Positions 11,301 through 23,013 of a DNA stretch of 64,000 bases are shown here, one piece after another. The stretch covers positions 7,658,424 through 7,722,423 of the forward strand of contig NC_081334.1 in NCBI RefSeq assembly GCF_022539665.2, read 5' to 3'. Origin of the DNA: Daphnia carinata (taxonomy: Eukaryota; Arthropoda; Branchiopoda; Diplostraca; Daphniidae). Under the pieces are notes generated by a model. The model searched no databases, was not told the origin of the DNA, and was given only the letters and a program-made list of their open reading frames with translations. Both the position numbers and the translations under genes were made by a program. Each line of letters starts with the position of its first letter. Within the stretch, counting starts at the first letter, position 1.

Positions 11301-14300
11301 CCGAGGTGCAGGCAACATTTTCTGACTTCCAGTGTCCGTTGAAAGAAGAAGAAGAAAAAAAAAATAAAATAAAAAACCGCGCGTCATGTTTTTTTTTGTT
11401 TTTGGCTTTGGCCGGTTAATAACTACGGGCCAATTGCGAAAGACGAGCGGCGCCAGGTATGAAACGTCATTAACCAAATTAGCTTGTGCGACGGGAATAT
11501 TTTCTCTCTATACATGGATATGACATATGTCTGTTTGCTTGTCATTCTGAAATTCATATCCGTCTTGAGTTATTTTGACAATGGCGGTTCGGCTGCGTGC
11601 GGGATTCATCAATAAACATGGGCTCCTTACATTTCGGTACGGCCGACCGCATCCGGTATTGTTTTACGACTTGCAGCTCTTCCGCATACGTGAACTAAAC
11701 TAAGTGCAATTTAGTTTTTCTTTTTGTTTCTGAATTTTTTTCGTCATTTTTTTCGGAACGGTGGCTGAAACAATCAAAGTGGTACGCGTGACAGGGTGGC
11801 ATTTTTGCGTCTCGTTACAATCAAAGAACGAGGCCCAGCAAAAATCAGTAGCTTGCCCTTGATCCGATTCGTTATTCAAACTGACATTTCGTTGTTAGAT
11901 GTAAGCCGATATGGCACTCACGAATGTTGTTGGTTCATTACAGACTACTGTGCTAGATCCGCTCTACAGATAGGCAGCTCACGCCAGCCTCAGAATTCAA
12001 CGAGGCCATTCTTGTACGTGTATATATACCAAATCTATTTTGATGGCTTTTTATGGAAACTCAAACTAAGAGAATTGCACTGTAATTTCTTCTGGGTTTT
12101 CAGCTCTATTGATTCCTGAAAGAGATTGTAAGACAAGGGAGAGGGGGGGGGGGCAAAAGAAAGAAAAAAAGTCTTATTTAGTGTGGTAGATTTCCTTGCA
12201 TGATTGCACCCTGGAGAACGCAATACAATTGAAGACATTTTCCTGAAATTCCTTTGTCTTCTGCTTCGTTCAGGCAATGCTTGTCTCTATTGGAGTGGGA
12301 TCTTTAGGTGAACTATGAAGGTATTAGCCCCAACAGTCAATCTATGTATTTAGAGGCAATTAAAGAATCCAAAAATCCCACCATTCCTTTTGGTTCTTTT
12401 CGTAAAACAGTAAAAGAAAACGGGCATTTTCAAATACTGAAATAACACCTCTGTAATTTACGGTAGGTAAAAGCGAGAAAACATGCCATTATCTATATAG
12501 AATGGAGAGTGTTGTTTCAACAATCACGTGAAATGAGTTTGGAGAAAACAGAACGCAAAGAAGAAAGTGAATAGGGGCTGTGAAATTGAAAATAATAAAA
12601 GGTCATAAATCATGGTTCGCAGCCTCCCTTTATCTATGGTGTGTAATTATAGTCTAGTTATTCAGATATTTGTTTAATTACACAAGAGGTAAATGAGGAA
12701 AGAATAATAATGAGAGAGTCGTTCAACAGCCGCGGGAGAAAATGAACGAACCAGTAGCTGCTGCCACCTCACTGTGGTTGATTCAAACTCAAAAGTTTTC
12801 AAAAGATACCAGTGGCTCTATTCGTTCGCTAGATGGTATTGTCAATGGGCGGGCTTCGTGTCACGCGGGAGTCATCGATGTCGTTCAAAAGAAAATCCTT
12901 GCGTTACTAAGGCCCAAGCTCCAGTCACATATTTGAATAATGAATAGTTTATTGACGTGTGCGGTATGCTATGTCAGGAACGGATATTTAAAGCGAATAA
13001 TTCATGAAAATTGTTCAGAATATTCATAAGATTAGCGCCCATGAAAATGAACAATTGCAAAAGGGTGAAAATTCAACTGATTTCATCGGATTAGGTATTT
13101 CGAATTCCATGAATAAATTACCCTTAAGAACACGTACTTGCTTCACAATTATGTATGACTTCCATTGCGTCAACCCCAAATTTCGCAAAACCTGCCAAAT
13201 TCGTTCAAAAAAAAAATCGCTTCTCACGGCATATTTATACATTTCCTTGATTTTCCGAGAAAGGAAATGAACAGTCATTTCTTAGTCCAGCAACTGGCTT
13301 CCAATGAATTGTTCGATTTCAATACCGGACCGGCCCATCCCACTTCAAAGAGAAATCGAAATCAGAACGAAAACATTCGCCCTTGGAGGCTTAAACAATG
13401 AAATAACAGAGTGTGGAAACGGCTCTCGTTTGTCGCCATCTTACAACAAACCCCATAGAATTCGAAAAGCATAAAAAAAAATGAAAATTAAAAAGCGAGA
13501 GTGCTGTACTTGCGTATATCTACACACATTATAACTGAACGTCTAAACGGGAGAAACAGCAGGTGATCGCAATAGCCGCTGGCCTTTGAGATTCGAATTT
13601 TATCTTGTTATATTTTCACTTTTAGTTTCTCTTAGTTAGTTCTTGTTATTTTTTGGTCTGAGGCCATCGCGTTGTAAAAGGATATCTGGGCCATTTGATC
13701 CTCCTCGAGGGGCTGCCTGCTTTGTATTTCAACTAGTATTTTCTCTCCGTGAAACCCAGCCCAAAATTGTTGGTGTTCTGGACGCGGGACACAACTATCA
13801 CGTTTGCCTTTCTTGTATTTTTGTTCAGGTGTTTTCAAAGAAGGCGGCTCGCTACCGACGATGAACCGATTGAGAAAGAAGAAACTTTCCCTTTCACGTT
13901 CCTACAAGCGGCTCGAAAAGAAAACAAAAACCAGTCGCATGTGCTTCTATAGGGAAACAGGTAATCATCTGTCTGTCTTTCTCCATACAATGACAAAGCT
14001 GCATTAAACGAAAATATATGCATGAAAGAGAAAGGTCTTCCTCGAGGATTTTTTCAAACTCAAACTTCGAGGTCTAAAACAAAAATTGTTCCTCTTCCTT
14101 TCTACTGCAGGGAAATTAAAGATTTTAAATTTCAATGTGACAGCCCCACGTGCGGACAATCGTTTTATTATTCTCTAGGAGAGAGCGTGTACATGCAACT
14201 GGAATTTCTCAACCAGTTCGCATTTCACCCGTTGGCCCAGATTGTTATATGTCTAATCTCGACAAAGACATAGTAAAAAACCAGATAGAACAAAGCCTTT

Positions 14301-16198
14301 TTTTTTTTTTTGCGTGATCAATACACGTGAATCAATAAGCTTCACGAAATTTCACTTCCAAAGGGCCTGATGAAATTTGGTTAAACATTCTAGGCTTTAC
14401 ATAATAGCCTATTCTGTACGTTCAACTGGAATTCTTCAGACGTGTTCTTCTGTGCATTAAGAACGATCCAAGGTGAGCAGCTAATCAGCTTTTAGATTCA
14501 ATAGTTCGAGAAAACACAAAGGACAGGCCCTGACGAAAGACAAAAATGTCACAGAGAGTGCACGTCTATGTATAGCAACAACAATATTCGTGCAACCTTC
14601 TAGAGCCGAATTGATGTCAAGTTAGGGGTCTTACACAAAGCGAGGAAAGCCTTGAGCTATTGTGAGGATTGATCTTTACTCGTTGACGATTTAAATCTGT
14701 TCATTCAATAGCCGCTGAAAGATCTGGAAGGTTTCAAGCCCAACATGGTCATCGAAATTGAAAATTGTATAGCGGTCAAAGCTTTTCGCGGACGTCGAAA
14801 TAGTTGGGGAAAATCACGAACGCTATTTCGTAAGTTGACTATATATAGACTGTATACGCTACGGTAAAAACGGGCAGAAGAGAAACTGGAACAGTCATGA
14901 ACATTTAAAAAAACAAAAAACAATGACGAGTAAATCTGGCCTTACAATCCAAGGAATCAAAACAAATTATCCATCCGTTTCACGATCAAAAATATATTCC
15001 TTCACGTCATAATGAACATATTGGAGAAACATCACGATTCTTATTTTGGCTTTCTCCTCTCTCTTTTGTTCTTTTCTCTCTTTTCGTTATCAAGTCGTTC
15101 ATTTTTGCCGTTCCTTTTCCCTTCTTGCCCAAGCGACCTGACTCCCCGTATATGTCGAATGGCTAATGCGCCAGTCACCGATAAACAGTTCCTGTTTCCG
15201 CACTATTAAAATCCAGGCCGATCAACGCACTGGCGTTTAGAAAAAAAAACGTTCACATTTTCTCTTTCCTTTCAAATTCTTAAAATTCCGGCGTTTTTTT
15301 TTTTTTTTTTTTTTGTACATCCCGTCCGAATGGGTGAATGCTTAAACCAGTCAACATGGACGTCTAAGAGCCACGTAATGAATCGATTAATAGCCTAAAA
15401 AAAATGCCGATAAAATCATCATTGACCTCTTTTTCTCCGGTTTGATTCGTAATTATTGCGTCGGACGAATACTAAAATTTGACGTTTTTTTTTTTTAGAG
15501 AACGTTCGAGAAAGTTTGGGAGACGGAGAGCGTTGCAGTCACACCGAAAAGCGAATCACCGCCCGTCGTTGTCTAGGGCGTGAAGGAAAAAAAAAAAAAC
15601 GGTATCGTGAGTCTACCCGAATGACGACACATGATTAAAGAAAAACAAGTATAGCCACAAAATGTGTTGCCGGTGGGAACAATGAAATCAAGTTGAGTAA
15701 CACAAAAGAAAAACAAAACAAACACAGGCGGGAGAGTTGAATGGGAAATCGAGTCTTAAAAATGAATGGGGATAAGGCAATCATCCATTGGGTATGCGGC
15801 TATATTTTTTCCTTTTAACTGTGCGTGTAGAGTGTAAATGACGGTGCGAAATGGCACGGAGGCCAAAAAAGCGCATTGCAACGCGACGGCAGACACCTGA
15901 AACATGGCCATAGAAAACGATGCTCTCGGCTAAGAAGGAACCGGCCTTTTGGCCCGACCAAACCCACCGTCACTCTCTGTCCCGGCACTCCGACAGGCAC
16001 CTCCTTCTCATCTAATAGGACACACAGTGAAGAGAAGTTTTGCTTTCCCGGGCACCCGCAAAGCCGTCCAGCGGTCGTCAACGACAGTGGAGGAGTTATA
16101 CGAGAGAGCCACCCACACTATGAGCAAGCCCACATCTCAAAAGTGCGAGGTGGTGGGGAGGAAAGAGAGAGGTGAGTTGGCTCACAGGGCGTGGTAAG
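8331..16198. other. Gene desert between the minus-strand genes and the cuticle cluster
   Basis: About 7.9 kb with no gene I can support. Contents include CT- and GT-rich microsatellites (8380-8605), a short inverted repeat at 8444-8468, many A/T homopolymers, and a less AT-rich patch at 10.13-10.95 kb with broken coding-like frames. A small plus-strand frame at 12742-12936 has no recognisable feature. A GC-richer block at 15.85-16.2 kb lies directly upstream of the TATA box of the 16310 gene and probably holds its proximal regulatory elements. Confidence 0.6.
8444..8468. repeat. Inverted repeat, 10-bp arms with 5-bp loop
   Basis: TGTGTGTGTA, then TAGGG, then TACACACACA: perfect 10-bp arms made from facing GT and CA runs. 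Probably a microsatellite inversion that can form a hairpin. Confidence 0.8.
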
Positions 16199-16206
16199 TA
16201 TATAAA
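16199..16206 (+). promoter_or_regulatory. TATA box of the 16310 cuticle gene
   Basis: TATATAAA lies 111 bases before the start codon. An initiator-like TCAGA at 16233-16237 is about 36 bases downstream, the same spacing as in the other cluster genes. Confidence 0.75.
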
Positions 16207-16309
16207 GAGGGCTAGGTGGTCCCCAAAACGGATCAGAGATTGTTGGCATTCCGTCGACCACTGGTCATCAAATCCAGCGGCTCTTCTTAAAGACATAAAG
16301 AGAAACAAC

Positions 16310-18726
16310 ATGCAGTTCAAATCATTCGTAAGTTTTCACAAAATCCTAATGGTTTTTTAAAAATTATTTTGATTCATTTTTGAAATAATTGTTTTTAGGC
16401 ACTGCTGATTTTTGCAGCAGTTTTGGTGATGGGCCAAGTCGACCAATCGCAACGTGACCGACAACGCCAATTGGCTGCCAGTCGACGAACTAAACTAATT
16501 GAAGAATCACAGACCAATAGGGCACCGTCATCGGTGGCTCCGAGACGTCGCATCGTCTCCAGGACACGCGTTACTCCCGCACCGGCCTTAAGAGCATCAC
16601 CAAGAACGACGACTGAAGCTCCAGTGGCCACTACTGTTCCAGCGACCGAACCGCCTACTGAACCTTCGTTCGCTACCGAACCGACCTTCCCGGCTTTTAC
16701 CGATGAGCCGCAAGAGCCCGTTGTCCAGGAAATCCAAAGGCCTGAAGCTCCTCAAGAAGAAGTGATCCGAGGCGCTCTTCCATCGCGTCCGGGCTTCCGT
16801 CCAGTCCTTCGACCCGTTGTCGAAGAAAAGAACGTGCAAGAGCCAATCGTTTTCCAGCCACCTCCGTTCCGTCCAGCTGAGCCGATTGAAGTCCCTGTTG
16901 AAGAGCCACGCGTTGCCGAACCGGTCCAACAGGAAGTCCAGCAAGTCCGCCAGCGTCCCGTTGAACCAGCCCAGCCAAGCCGTCCCCGCCCGTTGTCTGG
17001 ACCCACTCGCCAACGCGTCCAAGCGACCCCTACGAGACAAGAGCAACAGGTAGACATTGAATTGCCCAGCCGCGCACCTGCCCTCAGCAAGCCCGTCCGT
17101 CCGCAGTCCACCAGGACGACCGTAGAAGCCGAGGAGAAGCTCAAGAAGTCAGCGGTCGAAACGGTCCGTCGCTACCAGTTCACCTCTCCCGATGGCTCGT
17201 TCACTTTCGGTTATGAAAACGCCGATGGCTCGTTCAAAGAGGAGACCCGAGGTTTCGATTGCGTTGTTCGCGGTAAATACGGTTACATCGAAGAAGATGG
17301 AACGCGTCGTGAATTCACCTACGAGACGGGCAACCCATGCGATCCGAATGCCGTCCAAACTGAAGAAGCTCCCTTTGAAGACGAGCCCGTTGTCCAGGCA
17401 CCAGTCCGACGACCCGCCAACACACCCCGTCCTACCATTAGCCGACCCGTTTCTCGCCCCGAGCCAACCCGTGCTCAACCTGAACGTCCCCAACCCGAAC
17501 GACCCCAACCCGAACGTGTCCAACCCGAACGAGTCCAACCTGTACGACCCCAACCTGAACGTCCAGAAGCCGCTGAACGCCGCCCATCTTTCCCCACTTT
17601 CCAACAAGCCCAGCAGAACCAACAGCAGGCCAGCCCCATCGATGAGGAAGAGCGTGAAATTCAAGCGGTCCTGAACACCCCTACACGCATCAGCCGGCCA
17701 GAGGCCAACCGCGCAGAACCTGCTCCTCAACCTCGTCCTGCTCCTCAACCCCGTCCGGCTCCTCAGCCTCGTCCAGTTCCCCAACAACAAGAAGCCCCAG
17801 TTGCACCACCCCGTCGCCCTCAACCCGGAGTCTCCATTTTTGATCAAGAAGTCTTGAACTTTGATGGCAAACCCTCAGATGTTGTTCTACTCCAACCGGC
17901 CGCCCCGCAGCGACAGGAACCCGCTCCCCAACAGGAAGTCATCCGCGGAGCTCTTCCATCTCGCCCAGGTTTCCGTCCAGTATTGACCCCAGTCGCTGCT
18001 CGCCCTGCCCCTCCAACCGAGCGTCCAATCTTCGACGAAGAAGAGGAAGTCTTTGTCCAGCGCAATGAACAGCCAAGAGAAGAGCGCCCCGAACCTCCCA
18101 GGGCTACCGGTCAGCGCAGCTTTGCAACTGAACTCGTTTTCGATCCCAGGACCAACCAGTTCCAGTCAGCCTCCCAACAGTTCATTCCGGCCACTCAGGA
18201 AGACTTCCGATTCCGCGATCAGCTGATTGCTTTCGTTCCGTCTACTACCCCTCGTCCCGAACAAGTCCGAGAACAGCCCAGGGAACAGCCCCGTGAGCAG
18301 CCACGTGAACAACGTCCGCAATTCCCTCTGTTGAACGAGAACACGCAGGTCTTCCAGTCTCCATCTTTCCAGGAACAACGCCCAGTTTTCCCACAACTGC
18401 AGGCCAACGTTAACGATCAGGAGCGCATTCGCCAGGAAGCGGAAGCTCGCCGACAGCAGCTGGAACAGCAGCGTCTGGCCGACGAACGTCAGCGCATCAC
18501 GGAAGAGAACGAGCGTCGCCGCCTGCAGCCGGCTGTTGTCTTCTCCCCCGTACCTCAGGGCGGCCCACCTCAGGCTCCTCGCTTGAGAGCCGAGCAGCAA
18601 TTTCCCGGTCAGTTCCAGCAGGCCAGGCCGCAGTTCCAGCAACCGCAGGCACCGAGGGTGATCCCTCAAGAAGCGCGTCCAACTTTCGCTAGCGGCCAGA
18701 TCGATTCTTTCTTGAGCACGCTATAA
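16310..18726 (+). CDS. Long RR-type cuticular protein with Pro/Gln/Glu-rich flanks
   Basis: Two exons, 16310-16327 and 16399-18726, joined in phase 0 across a 71-bp GTAAGT..TTTTTAG intron; 781 residues. The six-codon first exon plus the start of exon 2 give a signal peptide, MQFKSF then ALLIFAAVLVMGQ. The RR chitin-binding domain lies at about residues 265-325, with YQFTSPDGSFTFGYENADGS then RGKYGYIEEDGTRREFTYE. It carries two Cys (about 294 and 320), unusual because RR domains are normally Cys-free. The rest is disordered and extended: tandem QPER units around 360-390, APQPRP units near 440-460, EQPR units near 620-635, and EVIRGALPSRPGFRPVL present twice (127-143 and 519-535). It ends in a Gln/Arg-rich tail. 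It should be secreted by epidermis and bind chitin. It is much longer than typical 100-250-residue RR proteins. Antisense open frames here are shadows. Confidence 0.95.
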
Positions 18727-19157
18727 ATAAGAACTTTCTCTACCCCCAAAAAAAAAAGAGTTTATCATTTTCGAAAAAAAAAAAAAGAATATGTTTTTTT
18801 TTTTTTTTTTTTGCAATCCCTATTCTTTATATTTTGATTAATTACCATATTTTTTGTTTTTTTAATATCTTGTCACCACATTATTTTTTTTTTTTCCTTG
18901 TTGCTTATTTTCTCTCTCTTGATCATTTTTCGTAAGACAAAATCTTGGCAGTCCGGAAGCCCATTACGTCACAAATGGGTTACACTCTAAACCAACTCGG
19001 TTTATGGTAGGGGGGGGGGAAGGGAGATATATAGAACCACCAGTCAAGCGACTCAAGTGAGTTGCCGCAATGACATGCTCGCATTTTTACGATGCCGGAC
19101 AGAAAAAACAAACCAAAAAAGGCGAGAAAGATTTTTGCCCGTCTTTCCAAAAGTTGA

Positions 19158-19188
<31 letters not shown>

Positions 19189-22140
19189 GTCTCCTTCGTT
19201 TCATTTTCTTCAAACAACAAAAGAAATAGCTTTATAAGAGAAAATTCACTCGGATCGTACGGAGATGAGAAAGCGCAAAAACAAAAAATTAACTTGAATT
19301 GTTTCTTAATCGCCCCACCCCTCCACCCATCTGTTACACACACACGCTCAGTTTTCTCTTATGATGATAATGACTAACGCGAAACCATGTAAATAATTTG
19401 AGAATACACACAATACATATGATACAATAAATCAAGACTTTTTATGTGATGGAGATGCTATAAAAATCGGTACGATTTATTACAGTTTCCTTCTTTTCCC
19501 CCCTTTTTGTTCTTTTTTTTTTTTACGATTGTTCTTTTCGCAGTTATGCGACGAACCCCCCTCCTAAAATAAAACAGCAGGTTTTTTACGCTATATTTCT
19601 TCGATGATCATAGCAGCAATGATTCCGGTGCGTCAGCCGGAGGAGAAGGAGTTGGCCGACATCTGAAAAGTGAAAGGAACTTTACAGCTCGTGTATTTCA
19701 TTTTGTCCTTTTTTTTTTGAATTGAATTGAATTTTTTTTTTTCCCCTCCATACTCGTTTAATTGCAACATTGCCGCATAATATTGTCGTTTTCTTTTCTA
19801 GCTGGCAGCGAGAATGAAACAGACATTTTTTGGGCGTTTGCATCCAATCGCAGCTGTCCATCGAGGCTATTCAAATTATGCTCGCGTTGTTCCCTCAGCT
19901 TTCAGTTGTTTTTTTTTTCTTTTCTTTTGGGTGGCGTATAACGATATGCTACTAAACAACGACCTCGCAAATTCCTTGCGCATAAATAAGGCGATGCGAT
20001 CATGTTTTTGTGATCTAGTGAAATTTCTAGATGTTGGGCTCGTTTCCAAACGCACATGGAAATGAAGAATTAGAGAGGGAAATACTTGAGCATTTTTAGT
20101 AGGTCACTCTTTCGGTAAAAGTGAAGAGAAGAAAATGCGCACGTCATAGACTACGTCTATAGCAAAGTACTTTCCCTTTTCTTTTTTAATCGTTTCATTT
20201 TTCTTGGAAATTAAAAGCACCGGCAAAAAAAAAAACCCTGGAGAAATAAACATTCACTATTTACCGAGAGCAAACAGAATCTATGAGTCTGAAAAAGTGC
20301 GCTTGAATGATAAGAAAAGCAGGAACAGCCAAAGATGTTAAACAAACGAAGTCACAAAGACCTTCAATTTTTCAACCTTGAATACATCAACTGAGGGTGT
20401 GGTCTCGCAGCATTCTTTTTTTTTTCTTCTCTATTTAGTTTGTAGGAAATCATTGTTCCTGTGCAACAAAACTAGCGCACAATTCCTTATACACATCACT
20501 GCCCTTCGCCCCCCCCCCCCCCTTAAAAAAAATAGAGCTGAAACGTTTCGTTGGAATCCTAGGCAAAAACCCTTTTACATCATCTCGAGGTCATAAGGCG
20601 TTCACAAGTTCGAAGGATGATGTCGTTCATTATTTGAAATCGTTTCAAATTTTACGACGAAATGCTTTGCGACATTTCGTTTGAATTTCGCGCCAATCGC
20701 TTTCAAAAAAAGCTTTGCGCCCTTTTTGATGTCGAATTTTAAATGCCTCCCAAAATGTTTTCATAAATCCGAATACGATCTTAGAAATGGAAAGAAGAGC
20801 TGTCGTTTTTTTTTTTTTTATGTCCGGATAGAAACGGGAATCCCCATCTTGTATGGCCGTCTTCGTCTCTCGAAAATGTATGGGGAGGGGGTTGTGCTAA
20901 TCATGGTGCTATTATTATTATTATTACAGCATTGCCACTGATATAACCAACAGTGGCGAATCATTTCAACGCCATCATTGGCGCTCTCCCGCTACTTTTG
21001 TAGCCCGACATCATTTTTTTTTTGGGCGTTTGATGGCTCCTTTCACTCGCTTGACTGCCGCAACAAACCGCAAAAAGGGAGAGAATACAAACGCATCGTT
21101 CTTGATGCGGTTTGGAAGGCGCACCGAAACAATATTTTCTGCGGGATTAACGGAACGATTTGACAACCACTGCGTTAAAATTGTTTGTTGTTGAGGTTCA
21201 ATCACGAGCTTTTCCCTATTGATTTGTACGCAAGGGACGAGGATGGATGGCCGTCATTACAAGTGACAGCCATCGTTCATTTCTAATGTTTGGAACGCGG
21301 AAGTGCGTGACTCTGTCCGAAATAAATCACGTAGATTTTGAAAAATCAATTTGAAGTGTAGCCCTTCAGGCTAGGCAGCTTGAAGCAAAAGGCCAGTCAG
21401 GACGGCTTTCAATCATTGCGTTGTTTCACGTGCCAAATTGCAAAAAAAAAAAAAAAAAAAAAATGACGCAATTTCTTGCAGGGAAATGACATGTAGGAAC
21501 AGCTGAAGGGATAAAGCTTCTTCCCGTGTTTTCACTAATGTTAACCTAAACCACACCCGGGCTAATTTAAACTTTCGACAATTAAAAGTGCTAGACGGCT
21601 TTGATTCTTGTCTGTAAAAGCCTCAGCTTTCCTGTTTTTCCTCCCTTTATAAATTAAACGTTTCTTAAAAGCTCCGTTAAAAACACGTTACACCACTGAG
21701 GTAATTAGAATAATTAGTCGATTCAAAATACGATTTTTTTTTTTTTTTAAATTGTTTTTTTTTTTTTTTTTTTCATTCCTTTCATTTCGGAGGAAGTGAT
21801 CCCATTTGGTGGTCCTTGTTTCCTTCAGTTGGATGTGTGATAATCCCGCTGGCTGGCACCACTTGATAGTAATCTCATTGGCAATTGAAGAGCAGACAAA
21901 CCGACCGAACGAGTTTCATACCACGCCCGAATCGTTAAGGTCGTCCCCGATGGTTTTTTTTTTTAATTCAAGGGCAATGTGGACATGTATGTAGCTGGGA
22001 ACGAGGAAGAGAATCGTTGTGCCTCCGTGAAATGAAGACCTTTGCACGAATGTCCTCCTACATCCCCCCCCCTCCCCATCGGAGCAGTCTCCTCCCTTTC
22101 TGGTCATCTAATTCAACTATGGCCACTGGTTGGGGGCGCA
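18727..22140. other. Intergenic region between two cuticle genes
   Basis: Begins with the 3' UTR of the 16310 gene, which is rich in A and T homopolymers. A possible AATAAA is at 19426-19431, about 700 bases past the stop. It also holds a CT-repeat block (about 19158-19192), a poly-C run near 20511-20522 and an A run near 21441-21463. No open frame has coding character. Confidence 0.6.
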
Positions 22141-22148
22141 TATATAAA
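22141..22148 (+). promoter_or_regulatory. TATA box of the 22242 cuticle gene
   Basis: TATATAAA lies about 100 bases before the start codon. A CAAGCAGTTT initiator-like element (CAGT at 22177-22180) is about 36 bases downstream. The same ten bases occur at the same spacing in the minus-strand gene at 26205-27047. Confidence 0.8.
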
Positions 22149-22241
22149 CCTCGACGCATCAAACGGATAAGACAAGCAGTTTCTCAAGTCTCTTCTCTCG
22201 CTCTGATCCAGTTCAATCTTCCATCCAATCTCAAGTGAAAA

Positions 22242-22943
22242 ATGCCGATGAAATATGTAAGTAGTTATCGTTTCAATCATTTTTTTTTTTTTTTTTTCCG
22301 ATTTAGCTTTCTTTAATTAAATTATCTCAACATTGAGCAGATGATGCTGATTGCGTCCGTCCTGTTGCTGGTGGCCTACGCCAACGCCCAGACGACTCCG
22401 GTGCCCATCTTGAAACAGATCAACAGGGTCAACGACGACGGATCCTACACTTACGGATTCGAGGCGGCCGACGGAACGTTCAAAGTAGAGACCCGCGACA
22501 ACTTGGGAAACGTTAGGGGAAAGTACGGCTACATCGACGAGACCGGCGAGCTGAAGACGATCGAGTACGCTGCCGGACAAGGATTTGAAGCTTCCGGTTC
22601 GCACATCCCAGTTGCTGATGTTCCCGGTGCCGCTTCTTTGCCTGCCGCACAGCCAGTCGTTGCTCATCCTCGTCGCCCTGTTCCTCGACCCGCTCCACGA
22701 CCCGTCCCAGTGCCCACCACGTCCCGTCCAGTGAGAGTGGAACAACCAGCTCCAGTTCACGTGCCGGCCAGACAATTGCCCACGCCTTCTCTGTCCGTCC
22801 CGTCTTTCGCCAACGTCCGACAACAACAGGCTGTTCCTCAGCATGTCAATACGATCGATCACAATGCCCACCGCGGGTTCAGTTTCTCGATCGAAGCTCC
22901 AGTCTTCCATCCCACCACTACCACCCCACATCCGTTCTTCTAA
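22242..22943 (+). CDS. RR-1-like cuticular protein
   Basis: Two exons, 22242-22256 (MPMKY) and 22341-22943, joined in phase 0 across an 84-bp GTAAGT..GAGCAG intron; 205 residues. The signal peptide core is MMLIASVLLLVAYANA, with cleavage just before QTTPVP. The RR domain spans about residues 36-92: ILKQINRVNDDGSYTYGFEA, then TRDNLGNVRGKYGYIDETGE, then IEYAAGQGFEASG. This is the soft-cuticle (RR-1) style. The C-terminal half is rich in Pro, Val and Arg (RPVPRPAPRPVPVP) with a Thr-Pro-Phe end. The domain is close to those of the genes at 26205 and 29836, so these three look like duplicates. This copy has no introns inside the RR domain. It should be secreted into the procuticle and bind chitin. 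Confidence 0.96.
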
Positions 22944-23007
22944 ATGTCGTTTCGGCCTTCTTTTTTTTTTTAGTCACGAGTCACGATAGTCGTGTATATA
23001 AATTGAA

Positions 23008-23013
23008 AATAAA
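23008..23013 (+). terminator. Poly(A) signal of the 22242 cuticle gene
   Basis: AATAAA lies 65 bases after the stop codon in an AT-rich 3' UTR, in the expected position. Confidence 0.7.

Noticed and set aside
12742-12936. A 64-residue plus-strand open frame starting MNEPVAAATSLWLIQTQ
   Set aside because: It reads reasonably, but it is isolated, has no recognisable domain, promoter or splice partner, and such lengths occur by chance.
15815-16197. Overlapping open frames on both strands before the 16310 gene
   Set aside because: They are in a GC-richer block immediately upstream of a TATA box, with competing frames and no domain. Best read as promoter-proximal sequence.
16597-18682. Several long minus-strand open frames opposite the 16310-18726 gene
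   Set aside because: They mirror the GC-rich, Pro/Gln-rich codons of the plus-strand gene and have no start, splice or domain evidence of their own.
22317-22931. A 204-residue minus-strand open frame opposite the 22242 gene
   Set aside because: The plus strand has a signal peptide, a splice and a clear RR domain. The antisense frame is a shadow.
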